From Treponema sp. (lineage in GTDB: Bacteria > Spirochaetota > Spirochaetia > Treponematales > Breznakiellaceae), in assembly GCA_031257675.1 (NCBI GenBank), contig JAIROG010000044.1, positions 1 to 47,054 of the forward strand: a stretch of 47,054 nt of DNA, written 5' to 3'. Position numbers and translations under genes: made by a program. Below the pieces are notes generated by a model. It was not told the origin of the DNA. It ran no database searches and saw nothing but the letters and a program-made list of their open reading frames with translations. Shown in pieces: positions 36,856-46,730 of the stretch. Each line of letters opens with the position of its first letter. The stretch's first letter is position 1.

Positions 36856-37482
36856 ATGAAAGAACTTACCGTCCGTCAACATGAAGTGTTAGACTTCATC
36901 ACCAGTTATATTAAAACCCACACGTATTCTCCGGCAATACGGGATATTGCCGTTCATTTTGGCATGACGCCTAAAGGTGCGCATGATCATGTAACCGCGC
37001 TGAAAAGGAAAGGGTGTCTTAAAAACGATTCCAGTTATCCAAGGACCATTGAAATTTCCGATGACAGCCATCCGCTTGCGTTCACAGACGTGCCGATTCT
37101 GGGAAGCATCGCCGCCGGTACGCCCATCTTTGCGGAAGAGAACTATGACGGCGTGATCACCATGCACCGTTCCATGCTGAAAAAGGGGCGCGATTACTTT
37201 GCCCTGCGGATACGGGGCGATTCTATGGAGGACGCCGGCATCTTTGAAGACGATATCGCGGTGATTGAGCAATGTGACGCCGTAGCCAATGGTGAGATTG
37301 CGGCGGTACAGGTGGATGAAGCCGGTTGCGCGACCGCGACCATAAAACGGTTTTTCAAAGAATCGAACCGCATCTGCCTCGTGAGCGAGAATCCAAAATA
37401 TCCGCCCCTTTATTTCTATCAGGAGGGAAATCTGGATGTTCATATCCTCGGCAAGCTGTCAACAGTCATCCGCTCCTACTAA
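36856..37482 (+). CDS. lexA: LexA repressor
   Basis: 208 residues. The N-terminal winged helix (1-65: VLDFITSYIKTHTYSPAIRD, then IAVHFGMTPKGAHDHVTALK) binds SOS operators. The C-terminal S24 self-cleavage domain has the scissile Ala87-Gly88 (SIAAGTP), nucleophile Ser123 in RIRGDSMEDAGI and general base Lys164 (TATIKRF). RecA filaments trigger cleavage after DNA damage. The ATG at 36856 has GGGAGGG four bases upstream, so the longer frame from 36763 is not used. holA starts 9 bp after its stop, so the two form an operon. Confidence 0.94.
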   Translation: MKELTVRQHEVLDFITSYIKTHTYSPAIRDIAVHFGMTPKGAHDHVTALKRKGCLKNDSSYPRTIEISDDSHPLAFTDVPILGSIAAGTPIFAEENYDGVITMHRSMLKKGRDYFALRIRGDSMEDAGIFEDDIAVIEQCDAVANGEIAAVQVDEAGCATATIKRFFKESNRICLVSENPKYPPLYFYQEGNLDVHILGKLSTVIRSY

Positions 37483-37491
37483 TGAAACGCA

Positions 37492-38484
37492 ATGGAAACA
37501 AATTTTCTCTTTCTTGGTCCTGAGTTAGGCGAGAAACAGGATGCGGTTGACGAAATTCGCGCCAAGCTGAAAGGTTCAGGCGATTCAGACGCCCGTACGG
37601 AAGGCGGTCTTGAAGAGACGGCTTTCTATGCGGGAGAGACGCCCATGCAGGATATTGTTTCCGTACTGCGGAATGGCTCCCTTTTTTCCGACGCCCGTCT
37701 TGTCTTTATCAGAAACGCGGAAAACATCAAAAAAAAAGAAGAGATAGACGCGCTTGCCGCTTATATTGTCGATCCCGCCGATAATACGACTCTTATCCTT
37801 TTGTCCAATGAAAACGGCGTTGCCAAAACCATCGAAAACGCGCTTCCCCCGAATGGAAAGCGGATTTTTTGGGAAATGTTTGAAAACCGCAAACACGAAT
37901 GGCTTGCGAATTTTTTCAGGAGAGAAGGGTTTTCCATAACTAGAGAAGGCGTTGACGCTGTTCTTGAACTGGTGGAAAACAACACCGAATCCCTGCGCCG
38001 TGAATGTTCGCGGCTGTGCCGGTTTATAGACTCTTCTGGCAAAGAAAAAGCCATTGTCGCTGAAGACGTGGAAAAATGGCTTTCCCATACGCGGGAGGAA
38101 TCCGCGTTCACCTTGTTTTCGCGCATCGCCCAAGCCGATCTTGTCAAAAGCCTTGAGTCCCTCCACACCCTGCTTCTTGCCAAAGAAACGCCGCCTGCGA
38201 TTTTTGCCGGTTTGACGTGGTGTTTCCAGAAACTGCGCGATTACCTTTTCCTTAAAGAGGAACATGCGGTCACTGACGCGGAACTCAGGAAAATCGGACT
38301 CGCGTCCCCCAAAGCGCGGAGGGACTACGAGCAAGCCGCGCTTTTCTACGACACGTGGTCTGCGGACGCCTGCCTCTCCCTTACTGCGGAATACAACATG
38401 CTGTTGCGTTCCGCAGGTCAGGGGCTTGATAATCTGCTCATGGACAGGTACGTGTACAAGCTGTGGGAAGCCGGCCGGCACTAA
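37492..38484 (+). CDS. holA: DNA polymerase III subunit delta
   Basis: 330 residues. The clamp-loader delta subunit opens the beta sliding clamp. The N-terminal NFLFLGPELGEKQDAVDEI is a degenerate P-loop-like start, followed by FSDARLVFIRNAENIKKKEE and TTLILLSNENG. Domain III has the typical ESLHTLLLAKETPPAIFAGL segment. The Walker A motif is absent, as usual for delta. It is co-transcribed with lexA, which would expose it to SOS control. It converges with the yhhQ-type gene with only 8 bp between stops and no terminator. Confidence 0.88.
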   Translation: METNFLFLGPELGEKQDAVDEIRAKLKGSGDSDARTEGGLEETAFYAGETPMQDIVSVLRNGSLFSDARLVFIRNAENIKKKEEIDALAAYIVDPADNTTLILLSNENGVAKTIENALPPNGKRIFWEMFENRKHEWLANFFRREGFSITREGVDAVLELVENNTESLRRECSRLCRFIDSSGKEKAIVAEDVEKWLSHTREESAFTLFSRIAQADLVKSLESLHTLLLAKETPPAIFAGLTWCFQKLRDYLFLKEEHAVTDAELRKIGLASPKARRDYEQAALFYDTWSADACLSLTAEYNMLLRSAGQGLDNLLMDRYVYKLWEAGRH

Positions 38485-38492
38485 AGCGTGTC

Positions 38493-39182
38493 CTAACGCA
38501 ACCCTTCCGCCTTCTTCAATCCAGACACCGCTATATAGGTCGCCGGCGTCATAACGATCTCTATGGCGCACTTGAAGAAGTAATTCGTCAATACAAGAGA
38601 CCAAAACAGTTCCCAGCCGAAAACGCCGGTCAGACTCGCTATGATCACAAAGACAAGGCTGTCCAGCAATTCACCGGCAAGGGTGCTGCTTATGGTTCTG
38701 ATCCACAAAAAACGTCCGTTCATGGCTTTTTTTATGATCACCATGATGATGGAGTTGGAAAACTCGCCCGCCAAATAACCGGACAGGCTCGCAAGCGCAA
38801 TGCCGCCCGCGCTCATGCCGCCTAAAATGGCGTCAAATGCGGCGCTTCCCGCGTATTGCTCCCATTCAGCGTCCGCAGGCAGTACGCGGAGCAGGAAGAA
38901 CAGCAGGGAAGAAAGCGCGAGGGCTGTAAAGCCCGTCCAGATGACCTTTCTGGATGCGCGGAACCCGTAGACTTCGGTGAGTATGTCGCCGAACACGTAG
39001 GACAACGGGAAAAGGAGGGCGCCGCCGTCAAAAGCCATGCGGATATTGAACACGGAAAAGCCCAAGTCCACGATTTTTGCGGAAGAGGCCACATTGCTGA
39101 CCACAAGAATTGCGGTGAAGAAGGTCATCACCCTGTCAAGGCAACGGAAACGGTCGCCGGGTTGAGCGTTGAAAGAAAGCAT
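38493..39182 (-). CDS. yhhQ: queuosine precursor (preQ0/preQ1) transporter, YhhQ family
   Basis: 229 residues with about six membrane helices. Family blocks are FFTAILVVSNVASSAKIVDL, GGALLFPLSYVFGDILTEVYG, SGYLAGEFSNSIIMVIIKK and TISSTLAGELLDSLVFVIIA. It belongs to the queuosine-precursor transporter family, so the cell probably salvages preQ0 or preQ1 for tRNA queuosine. The ATG follows AACAAGGAGTTTTTT. Its promoter is back to back with that of rplU. Confidence 0.9.
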   Translation of the reverse strand: MLSFNAQPGDRFRCLDRVMTFFTAILVVSNVASSAKIVDLGFSVFNIRMAFDGGALLFPLSYVFGDILTEVYGFRASRKVIWTGFTALALSSLLFFLLRVLPADAEWEQYAGSAAFDAILGGMSAGGIALASLSGYLAGEFSNSIIMVIIKKAMNGRFLWIRTISSTLAGELLDSLVFVIIASLTGVFGWELFWSLVLTNYFFKCAIEIVMTPATYIAVSGLKKAEGLR

Positions 39183-39270
39183 AAAAAACTCCTTGTTTTG
39201 TTTGGAGAACAGAACGCCGCTTGCAGGCGATCCATTCTCTCAGGCGGGTTTTACGAGGAAGACCGCCTTC
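39183..39270 (-). promoter_or_regulatory. 88-nt structured leader of the yhhQ gene
   Basis: Two possible stems: AGGCGG with CCGCCT, and GAGAA with TTCTC, just before the ribosome binding site. Because the gene handles queuosine precursors, a preQ1-responsive leader is conceivable, but the class I consensus was not found. Confidence 0.3.
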
Positions 39271-39276
39271 TAGGAT

Positions 39277-39306
39277 AGAATACGCCAACAACGTTGCGGA
39301 CGTCAA
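39277..39306 (-). promoter_or_regulatory. yhhQ promoter
   Basis: Minus strand: TTGACG (39301-39306), an 18-bp spacer and TATTCT (39277-39282). Confidence 0.65.
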
Positions 39307-39325
39307 GCCTCCGCAAATTCACCGC

Positions 39326-39353
39326 TTGACATTTTTGTAGTTTTTACTATAAT
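39326..39353 (+). promoter_or_regulatory. rplU operon promoter
   Basis: TTGACA (39326-39331), a 16-bp spacer and a perfect TATAAT (39348-39353). The -35 boxes of this and the divergent yhhQ promoter are 19 bp apart. Confidence 0.9.
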
Positions 39354-39361
39354 AGAGCGAG

Positions 39362-39468
39362 CTTGTTTCAAAATTCTGTTGGTTTTGAAACAAGGTTGGA
39401 GAAAAGCGGTCAAAAGTCCGCTCTTCCACTTAAATCTAGGGTTGTTGCCCAAAAACTTTAGTTTTTGG
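39362..39468 (+). promoter_or_regulatory. rplU leader with three hairpins
   Basis: CTTGTTTCAAAA/TTTTGAAACAAG (39362-39394, 12 bp perfect, 9-base loop), AGCGG/CCGCT (about 39405-39422), and CCAAAAAC/GTTTTTGG (39449-39468, 4-base loop). It could be an autoregulatory site for L21 or an operon attenuator (inference). The upstream in-frame codon at 39379 lies inside the first hairpin and is not the start. Confidence 0.7.
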
Positions 39469-39510
39469 ACAGCCTCAAGTAATATTTTAACCTATGGAAA
39501 GGATGTTTTC

Positions 39511-39819
39511 ATGTACGCTTTAGTTGAAATCAAAGGCAAACAGTATAAAGCTGAAAAAGACTCGCTCATTAAGGTCGATCTTCTTGATATGGATCCCGGC
39601 GCCGCGCTGGACATTGATTCGGTGTTGCTTGTTTCCGGTGATACGGTTACGGTGGGGGACCCCTATGTGCGGGGCGCCCGCGTGTCTGCGGTGGTGGAAC
39701 GCCATGAACGGGACAAAAAGATCATCGTATTTAAGTACAAACCCAAGAAAGATTACCGCAGGACAAAAGGACACCGGCAAAGATATTCCATTATTAAGAT
39801 CAAAGATATTGTAAGTTGA
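39511..39819 (+). CDS. rplU: ribosomal protein L21
   Basis: 102 residues, the normal length. MYALVEIKGKQYKAEKDSLI is the L21 N-terminus. KIIVFKYKPKKDYRRTKGHR with QRYSIIKI is the 23S-binding C-terminal block. The ATG at 39511 follows AAAGGA; a longer frame from 39379 runs through the leader hairpins and is rejected. It is the first gene of a seven-gene operon. Confidence 0.96.
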   Translation: MYALVEIKGKQYKAEKDSLIKVDLLDMDPGAALDIDSVLLVSGDTVTVGDPYVRGARVSAVVERHERDKKIIVFKYKPKKDYRRTKGHRQRYSIIKIKDIVS

Positions 39820-39852
39820 GCCGGTTTAAAAAATGTGTTGTAAGTACGGCGG

Positions 39853-40185
39853 ATGATTGCCATTGAGATTGTTTTGGATAATGATCTTCTCAAGCAATGC
39901 AGGATAAAAGGTCATGCGTATGCGGGCGGCAAGGGAAAAGATATTGTCTGCGCCGCGGTTTCGGCGCTAGCGCGAACGGCGGCGTCCGCGCTAGCTGGCG
40001 AAGACGGCATTGCGGCGCGTTGCGAGGCGCGGAAGCCGGGCGAATTCTTTTTGGAAATAGCCGGATGCGCCGAAGCGAAAAAAGGCTTTCTTTCCGGCGT
40101 GGGAACATTTCTGACGATTGGCTTTGATTCTATTGCAAAGGAATATCCAAGACAGTGTTGGCTGTCTGTAAACGCCACCATGTAG
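39853..40185 (+). CDS. prp: ribosomal-processing cysteine protease Prp
   Basis: 110 residues. The catalytic pair is in place: His21 in [14 protein letters not shown] and Cys33 in [11 protein letters not shown], the spacing of the family. In Firmicutes, Prp trims an N-terminal extension from L27 before ribosome assembly. It lies here between rplU and rpmA, the classical position. The L27 encoded next has no such extension, so the substrate is unclear. The ribosome binding site is weak and very close to the ATG. Confidence 0.88.
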   Translation: MIAIEIVLDNDLLKQCRIKGHAYAGGKGKDIVCAAVSALARTAASALAGEDGIAARCEARKPGEFFLEIAGCAEAKKGFLSGVGTFLTIGFDSIAKEYPRQCWLSVNATM

Positions 40186-40211
40186 AGAAAATAACGTAAA
40201 ACAAGACCTTC

Positions 40212-40236
40212 TCCCAAAATCCGGTTGATTTTGGGA
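40212..40236 (+). promoter_or_regulatory. 10-bp hairpin before the rpmA ribosome binding site
   Basis: TCCCAAAATC - CGGTT - GATTTTGGGA, perfect 10-bp stem, ending nine bases before AAGGAG. It belongs to the CCAAAA/TTTTGG leader-hairpin group. Confidence 0.75.
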
Positions 40237-40259
40237 AAGGCATACAAAGGAGCATAATC

Positions 40260-40511
40260 ATGGCTAGAAAAAGAGGCGGAAGCGGCGCGAAAAATGGACG
40301 GGATTCAAACCCCCAATACCTTGGCGTAAAGGCGTCCGGCGGTTCTAAGGTAAAAGCGGGAACCATTATTGCGCGGCAACGCGGCACAAAGATACATCCG
40401 GGCGCGAATGTGGGTTTGGGCAGGGACTATACGTTGTTCGCCCTTGTTGACGGCGAAGTGTCCTTTACCCGGCGCCGCGGCAGAAAGCTCGCCAATGTAG
40501 TGCAAAACTAG
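40260..40511 (+). CDS. rpmA: ribosomal protein L27
   Basis: 83 residues. It starts [17 protein letters not shown], the mature L27 N-terminus that reaches the peptidyl-transferase centre. [20 protein letters not shown] and [13 protein letters not shown] are family blocks. The ATG follows AAAGGAGCATAATC. There is no FF-A/S-type N-terminal extension, and no in-frame start codon in the bases before the ATG. Confidence 0.96.
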   Translation: MARKRGGSGAKNGRDSNPQYLGVKASGGSKVKAGTIIARQRGTKIHPGANVGLGRDYTLFALVDGEVSFTRRRGRKLANVVQN

Positions 40512-42792
<2,281 letters not shown>

Positions 42793-42796
<4 letters not shown>

Positions 42797-44040
42797 GGCG
42801 GCGCCTCAGACTGCATCGCGCTTCCAAACGTGATGCAAGCGTGGTCTTTTTGTCGCTTATCGTGTTGCTGGCTGGCGGTGGAATCATGGTGGGCGTACTG
42901 TTTATCAATTACGACCCCATTCAGGAAGCGCTTGCATCCGATCAGGTCATAAACACGCTTTTTATCTTTGAAGGAGAACCTCAGAACGGGGCGGTTAAAC
43001 CCCTCAACTCCTTTCTTCTGATGTACTACCCGGCGACCAAACGCGCCGCGGTCTTTGACATTCCCGGTCAGATCGGCTTGATCCTGACAGACATTAACCG
43101 CGTTGACCGTATTGATTCAATCTATAATCCTGAGAACATAGACGTTTATAGAAACGAAATATCCTCGTTTATCGGCGACGAGATTGATTATTCAATCGTG
43201 TACAACCTCGATACGCTTGAAAAAACGGTTGATCTGCTGGAAGGCGTGGAACTCTTCATTCCGGCTCCGGTGGAGATGTATGACAGCAGGCCGCCGGTTC
43301 TCTTCGCTTCTGGTTTGTGCAGATTGGACGGGAAGAAAATTCGTTCCTATCTTACCTATAAACTGCCCCAGGAAGGCGATGAAGCGGTGAATTTAAGGAG
43401 GCAGCGTTTTTTCTACGCATTTATAAAGCGTCTTGGGGAACAGAACAGGATGTTAAAACAAACGTCAGTCGCCAAGATGTTTCATAGGCTTATGAAGTCC
43501 GCCATGAGCGAGCGTGAACGGGAGCGGCTTTTTGACGAGTATTCCAATATCAACATGGATAGGGTGAGCATACAGTCCGTTGCGGGAACCACCCGTGAAG
43601 TGTCGGGGCAGGTTCTGCTTTTGCCGTCTTACAACGGAAATCTCATCAAGGAGGTGATCCGCCAGACCTTGGTGAATTTAACCGCGCCAATTGAAGGACA
43701 ATTCAGCGATAGGGTGTATACCATTGAGGTGCTTAATGGCACCACGATAAATGGGCTTGCGGGCAGAACTGCGGAATTGCTGAGGGGTTTCGGCTATGAT
43801 GTTGTTTCCGTTGGCAATACGGACGCTTCGCATGACAACACGCTTATTATTGATCAGTTGGGCTATCAGGTTGCGGCGCGGAATTTGGGGTCTATTATAC
43901 GGTGTTCCGCCATTCAGGTTAGAGAGGTCGATCTTGAATCGGATGGCGTAGAAGACAGCGGCGATATAAAGAATTATAAATCTGATTTCATTCTTATTAT
44001 TGGGAGGGATTTCAATGGACGATATGTTGTTGGCGGCTGA
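42793..44040 (+). CDS. LytR-CpsA-Psr family protein with LytR_C domain
   Basis: 415 residues. A basic N-terminus and a single TM (~18-40, VVFLSLIVLLAGGGIMVGVL) anchor it with the bulk outside the cytoplasm. The LCP-like domain (~50-285) includes NSFLLMYYPATKRAAVFDIP and DTLEKTVDLLEGVELFIP. A LytR_C-type domain at ~300-410 includes YTIEVLNGTTINGLAGRTAE. LCP enzymes transfer glycopolymers to the envelope; in spirochaetes the acceptor is unknown. Some conserved LCP arginines are not evident, so activity is uncertain. It overlaps the yqeK stop by 4 bp and runs 26 bp into the rsfS start region. Confidence 0.82.
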
Positions 44041-44464
44041 CGCCATAGCGGATAACACGGGGAGAGATAACGCTGGACTGCAAACCGGCGGCTTTGATCA
44101 CAGCGCTTACAGCGCGGCGGCCGCTGATATAGGGCGGTTGCTTGCCGAACACAATGGGCGTGAAGTGGTTGCGCTCGATCTTCGCGGTCTCAATGCGTGG
44201 ACGGACTTTTTTGTCATCGCCGGCGTAACGAGCAATGTTCACATGCAGGGCTTGGAACGGCAGATAAAAGAATTCTGCCGCGCCAGAGACATAGAAATAG
44301 CGCGCGTTTCGACTAACCCATCCGATTTTGGCGAGGAATGGAAGCTCATTGATTTAGGCGCAATAGCCGTTCACCTCATGACGGAAAAAGCCCGTTCTTT
44401 TTATGAATTGGAACGGCTTTGGTCACATGCGAAAGTGATGCCCTTGCGCGCCGCCTTGTCATAA
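44015..44464 (+). CDS. rsfS: ribosomal silencing factor RsfS
   Basis: 149 residues. A ~30-residue acidic N-terminal extension precedes the RsfS domain: GREVVALDLRGLNAWTDFFV, IAGVTSNVHMQGLERQIKEF and EEWKLIDLGAIAVHLM. It binds L14 and blocks subunit joining when nutrients are short. The ATG at 44015 has GGGAGGG six bases upstream and is preferred to the TTG at 44000. It ends the rplU operon; the nadD-yqeK-lcp-rsfS order is common in bacteria. Confidence 0.93.
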   Translation: MDDMLLAADAIADNTGRDNAGLQTGGFDHSAYSAAAADIGRLLAEHNGREVVALDLRGLNAWTDFFVIAGVTSNVHMQGLERQIKEFCRARDIEIARVSTNPSDFGEEWKLIDLGAIAVHLMTEKARSFYELERLWSHAKVMPLRAALS

Positions 44465-44510
44465 ACCGGTTGCAGGCGCCGTTGTTACGACGCCCCCGCA
44501 GCCGGTTTAT
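44461..44510. terminator. long hairpin at the end of the rplU operon
   Basis: ATAAACCGG pairs with CCGGTTTAT, with further GC and GGCG/CGCC pairing inside. It overlaps the rsfS stop and lies between convergent genes. There is no T-run, so termination is likely but not certain. Confidence 0.55.
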
Positions 44511-44540
44511 GCGCGGCGCTCATGCGCCCGTTAATACGCC

Positions 44541-44807
44541 TTATTCATCGTCAAAGCCGCTGTCGAAATCATCATCCCCAATACTAAAGCCGTCGAAGTC
44601 CTCTTCGTCGTCAAAGTCCTCGTCGTCCTCGAAGTCTTCGCCGTCAAAGTCCTCGTCGTCCTCGAAGTCTTCGTCATCATCTCTGCCGAAGATGAAATAT
44701 GGTTCTTGATCACCGCACCTCGATTCGGTGTCTCCGTTTGCAATCGGAATGAGCATAAGCTCTTCATCCAAATTCTCAAAACAAGATGAATCCAATATGG
44801 TATTCAT
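44541..44807 (-). CDS. small highly acidic repeat protein
   Basis: About 88 residues. The N-terminal ~38 residues are ordinary (LDSSCFENLDEELMLIPIAN). The rest is almost only Asp, Glu and Phe with Gly spacers (DDDEDFEDDEDFDGEDFEDD). At DNA level a 33-bp unit is repeated (44611-44676). The start is the ATG at 44807, with GGAG six bases upstream; an ATG four codons earlier has no site. The composition resembles the acidic tail of RNA polymerase delta or nucleic-acid mimics, but no folded domain identifies it. Confidence 0.65.
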   Translation of the reverse strand: MNTILDSSCFENLDEELMLIPIANGDTESRCGDQEPYFIFGRDDDEDFEDDEDFDGEDFEDDEDFDDEEDFDGFSIGDDDFDSGFDDE

Positions 44808-44918
44808 ATAAATCTCCATGTCATCATAATTAATGTATAGAGAAAAGATAATGGAGATATTCGGTCTATGTCAACTGGGTTTCCGCTCTTTTTTAAGAAA
44901 ATTTAACTAATTATCGTT

Positions 44919-46196
44919 TTATTTGCAGGGAATTAGCCGCGGCTCGTACCGTTCCTTTACATGGAACAGCCGCGCTGCGGCTTCATCGACATTTTTCGCC
45001 CATCCAAGCGCCACGGCGGCAAGGCAGGAATCTCCCGCAAGCTCGCCGTCCGCAATTTCAGGGACGATGAGAACGCAGCCTGTGAGATCGGCTTTAAGCT
45101 GGTTCCACAACTTGTTTTTCGCCTGCCCGCCGGACACGCGCATCTCGGCGATGGCAAAGCCGTTTTTCTGAAACGTATCCAGCGCGTTTTTCACTTGAAG
45201 CGCCATTGTTGCGAGCGTCGCGTATCCCTTGCCTTTTTCCCGTATGATGGTTCGCAGGAGTTCGTCATAGCCGCAGTGGCGCCGGCCGCTCTCCATGCGG
45301 TATTGATCGAACAGGCTTCCTGATTGCGGGATGATGCATCCCAGATTCCACCTGCCTTTGTGTATGTGGGGAAGCGTCCGCAAACCGCCAAAAGCCGGCG
45401 CTCTGTCAGTTTCGGGAAAAGCCGCGCAGAGGTTTATGCCCTCCGAAGTTCCGGCGCGGTCGCAGACAAGTCCCGGCTCCACAACACCCGTGCCGATGAG
45501 CGCGGCGATAAAGTCTGGAGCGCCAGCGATGATAGGGGTATGCGGCTTGAGGTTGAACCGTTGCGCCGCTTTTTCAGAGATGCCGCCGATGACGCCGCCC
45601 ATTTCCACAAACGGGGGAAATTTCTCCATATCCAGACCAAACAGGGCGCACTGGCTTTTATTCCAGTAATACTCCTCGTACAGGCCATTGGGAAGCGAGG
45701 TCGCCGGTTCCGCTCCCAGCATGAAGGACACCCATTCTTGGGCGGAAATGAAGCGCGTTGTTTTTTCATACAGCGCCGGTTCGTTTTGGGCGAACCACGC
45801 CGCGTGGGGGAGAAAGAGGGATTTCGTTTCCGCGCTTTCACCGGAAGCCGGTTCAGCCACACGGCCGTCGCGCCAGAGCAGGGGAGGCAGACTTTTTCCG
45901 TCAATGGTATACGGAACGAGCGTTGGTCCGTTTGCGGAAACACAAACCGCCTCAAGGCGATCCGCCGCGTTCAGACCCGTCCGCGCCGCGTATTCGGCGG
46001 ACAAGGCGGAAAGCGCCGTTGCAAAGGCGTTTTCCCATACTGCGGTGGAAAAAAGAGGGGCGGCGTCCGCCCGCTCCGGATACGCCGGATACGCAACTCG
46101 CGCAAACGCCGCTAGAGAACCGTCGCTATCAATGAGCGCAGCCTTGAGGGACGATGTGCCTACGTCGGCGCTTAAAACAAGCGGTTTTTTTAGCAT
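44919..46196 (-). CDS. FGGY-family carbohydrate kinase (xylulokinase-like)
   Basis: 425 residues, a little short for xylulokinase (~480). The N-terminal phosphate motif is SADVGTSSLKAALIDSDG. The catalytic/sugar-binding region ends in GAPDFIAALIGTGVVEPGLV. The C-terminal ATP-binding signature is MRVSGGQAKNKLWNQLKADL. It phosphorylates a pentulose or related sugar; the substrate cannot be fixed. No isomerase, transporter or regulator gene is adjacent. I chose the ATG at 46196 over a TTG at 46211; neither has a strong ribosome binding site. A long hairpin lies 45-100 bases upstream. Confidence 0.87.
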   Translation of the reverse strand: MLKKPLVLSADVGTSSLKAALIDSDGSLAAFARVAYPAYPERADAAPLFSTAVWENAFATALSALSAEYAARTGLNAADRLEAVCVSANGPTLVPYTIDGKSLPPLLWRDGRVAEPASGESAETKSLFLPHAAWFAQNEPALYEKTTRFISAQEWVSFMLGAEPATSLPNGLYEEYYWNKSQCALFGLDMEKFPPFVEMGGVIGGISEKAAQRFNLKPHTPIIAGAPDFIAALIGTGVVEPGLVCDRAGTSEGINLCAAFPETDRAPAFGGLRTLPHIHKGRWNLGCIIPQSGSLFDQYRMESGRRHCGYDELLRTIIREKGKGYATLATMALQVKNALDTFQKNGFAIAEMRVSGGQAKNKLWNQLKADLTGCVLIVPEIADGELAGDSCLAAVALGWAKNVDEAAARLFHVKERYEPRLIPCK

Positions 46197-46240
46197 GTAC
46201 GTTTTTACCAAATTTTGAGAAATGTTGCAAGAATGTATAC

Positions 46241-46298
46241 GGAAGGCGCGTCTGGCGGAGAAGAAGTTTCAACGAGCCTCCGCCGGGGAGCGCCTTCC
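46241..46298 (-). promoter_or_regulatory. two-part stem upstream of the sugar kinase gene
   Basis: The outer arms GGAAGGCGC (46241-46249) and GCGCCTTCC (46290-46298) enclose inner arms GGCGGAG (46254-46260) and CTCCGCC (46278-46284). It would lie in the kinase 5' leader and could be a regulatory fold. No known riboswitch consensus is recognised. Confidence 0.55.
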
Positions 46299-46681
46299 AT
46301 GTGGTCGCGGTCAATTCGCAACCTAAACCACATGGAATCTGTTGTCAAGCCTGTTTTTTGCGGCTTTTCAGCCGCCATAGTAAAACCCACATCAAATTGC
46401 AAGCCGTCCCGCAAGGCGCAGCGGCATTGGAGGCGGCGGCGGGTCAAGCCGTGTTCCCCTCTGCGCATCTACTGCCGCCGTCTACCCCATACGGAATTAT
46501 GCCTTTACGCGCCTTTCCATAGGGCGGCGGGTTTGACATGCAACACTCGACCATCAAGAGACAGCCAGGGGCTGCGGTTTCGGCGGCGTTTCTCCAACCT
46601 GCGCGTCCACGCCCAAGCCTGCGGGACGCGGCGCCGTCTCGCACCGTGATCCGCCCTCCACGCCCCTCCGGGGGTTCGTCA

Positions 46682-46701
46682 GCCCCGCCGTCCGGCGGGG
46701 C
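46682..46701 (-). repeat. 8-bp GC hairpin with 4-base loop downstream of the FGE-fold gene
   Basis: On the coding strand GCCCCGCC - GGAC - GGCGGGGC, 29 bases after the stop. The stem and loop sizes resemble hairpins found after variable repeats of diversity-generating retroelements; the loop is GGAC rather than the GRNA reported there. Confidence 0.6.
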
Positions 46702-46730
46702 CGGGCGCGTCGATGCTAGCGCCGGTTAAA

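Larger units (their letters stand above)
46197..46730. other. 534-bp region without a supported gene
   Basis: GC-rich frames on both strands lack ribosome binding sites and family motifs. The region holds a strong compound hairpin (46241-46298), a small GCGGCT-TTTC-AGCCGC hairpin near 46360-46375 and a minus-strand TTGACA (46343-46348) with only a poor -10 (TAGGTT). An 8-bp-stem hairpin lies beside the last gene (46682-46701). Confidence 0.5.

Noticed and set aside
37585-38604. 339-residue minus-strand frame across holA
   Set aside because: Long only because of codon bias of holA on the other strand; no domain recognised and it overlaps the yhhQ end.
39183-39270. preQ1 class I riboswitch before yhhQ
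   Set aside because: The characteristic short stem with an A-rich tail pseudoknot could not be drawn; kept only as a possible structured leader.
44611-44676. 33-bp repeat as a CRISPR or intergenic repeat
   Set aside because: It lies in frame inside the acidic protein gene and encodes its Asp/Glu tail.
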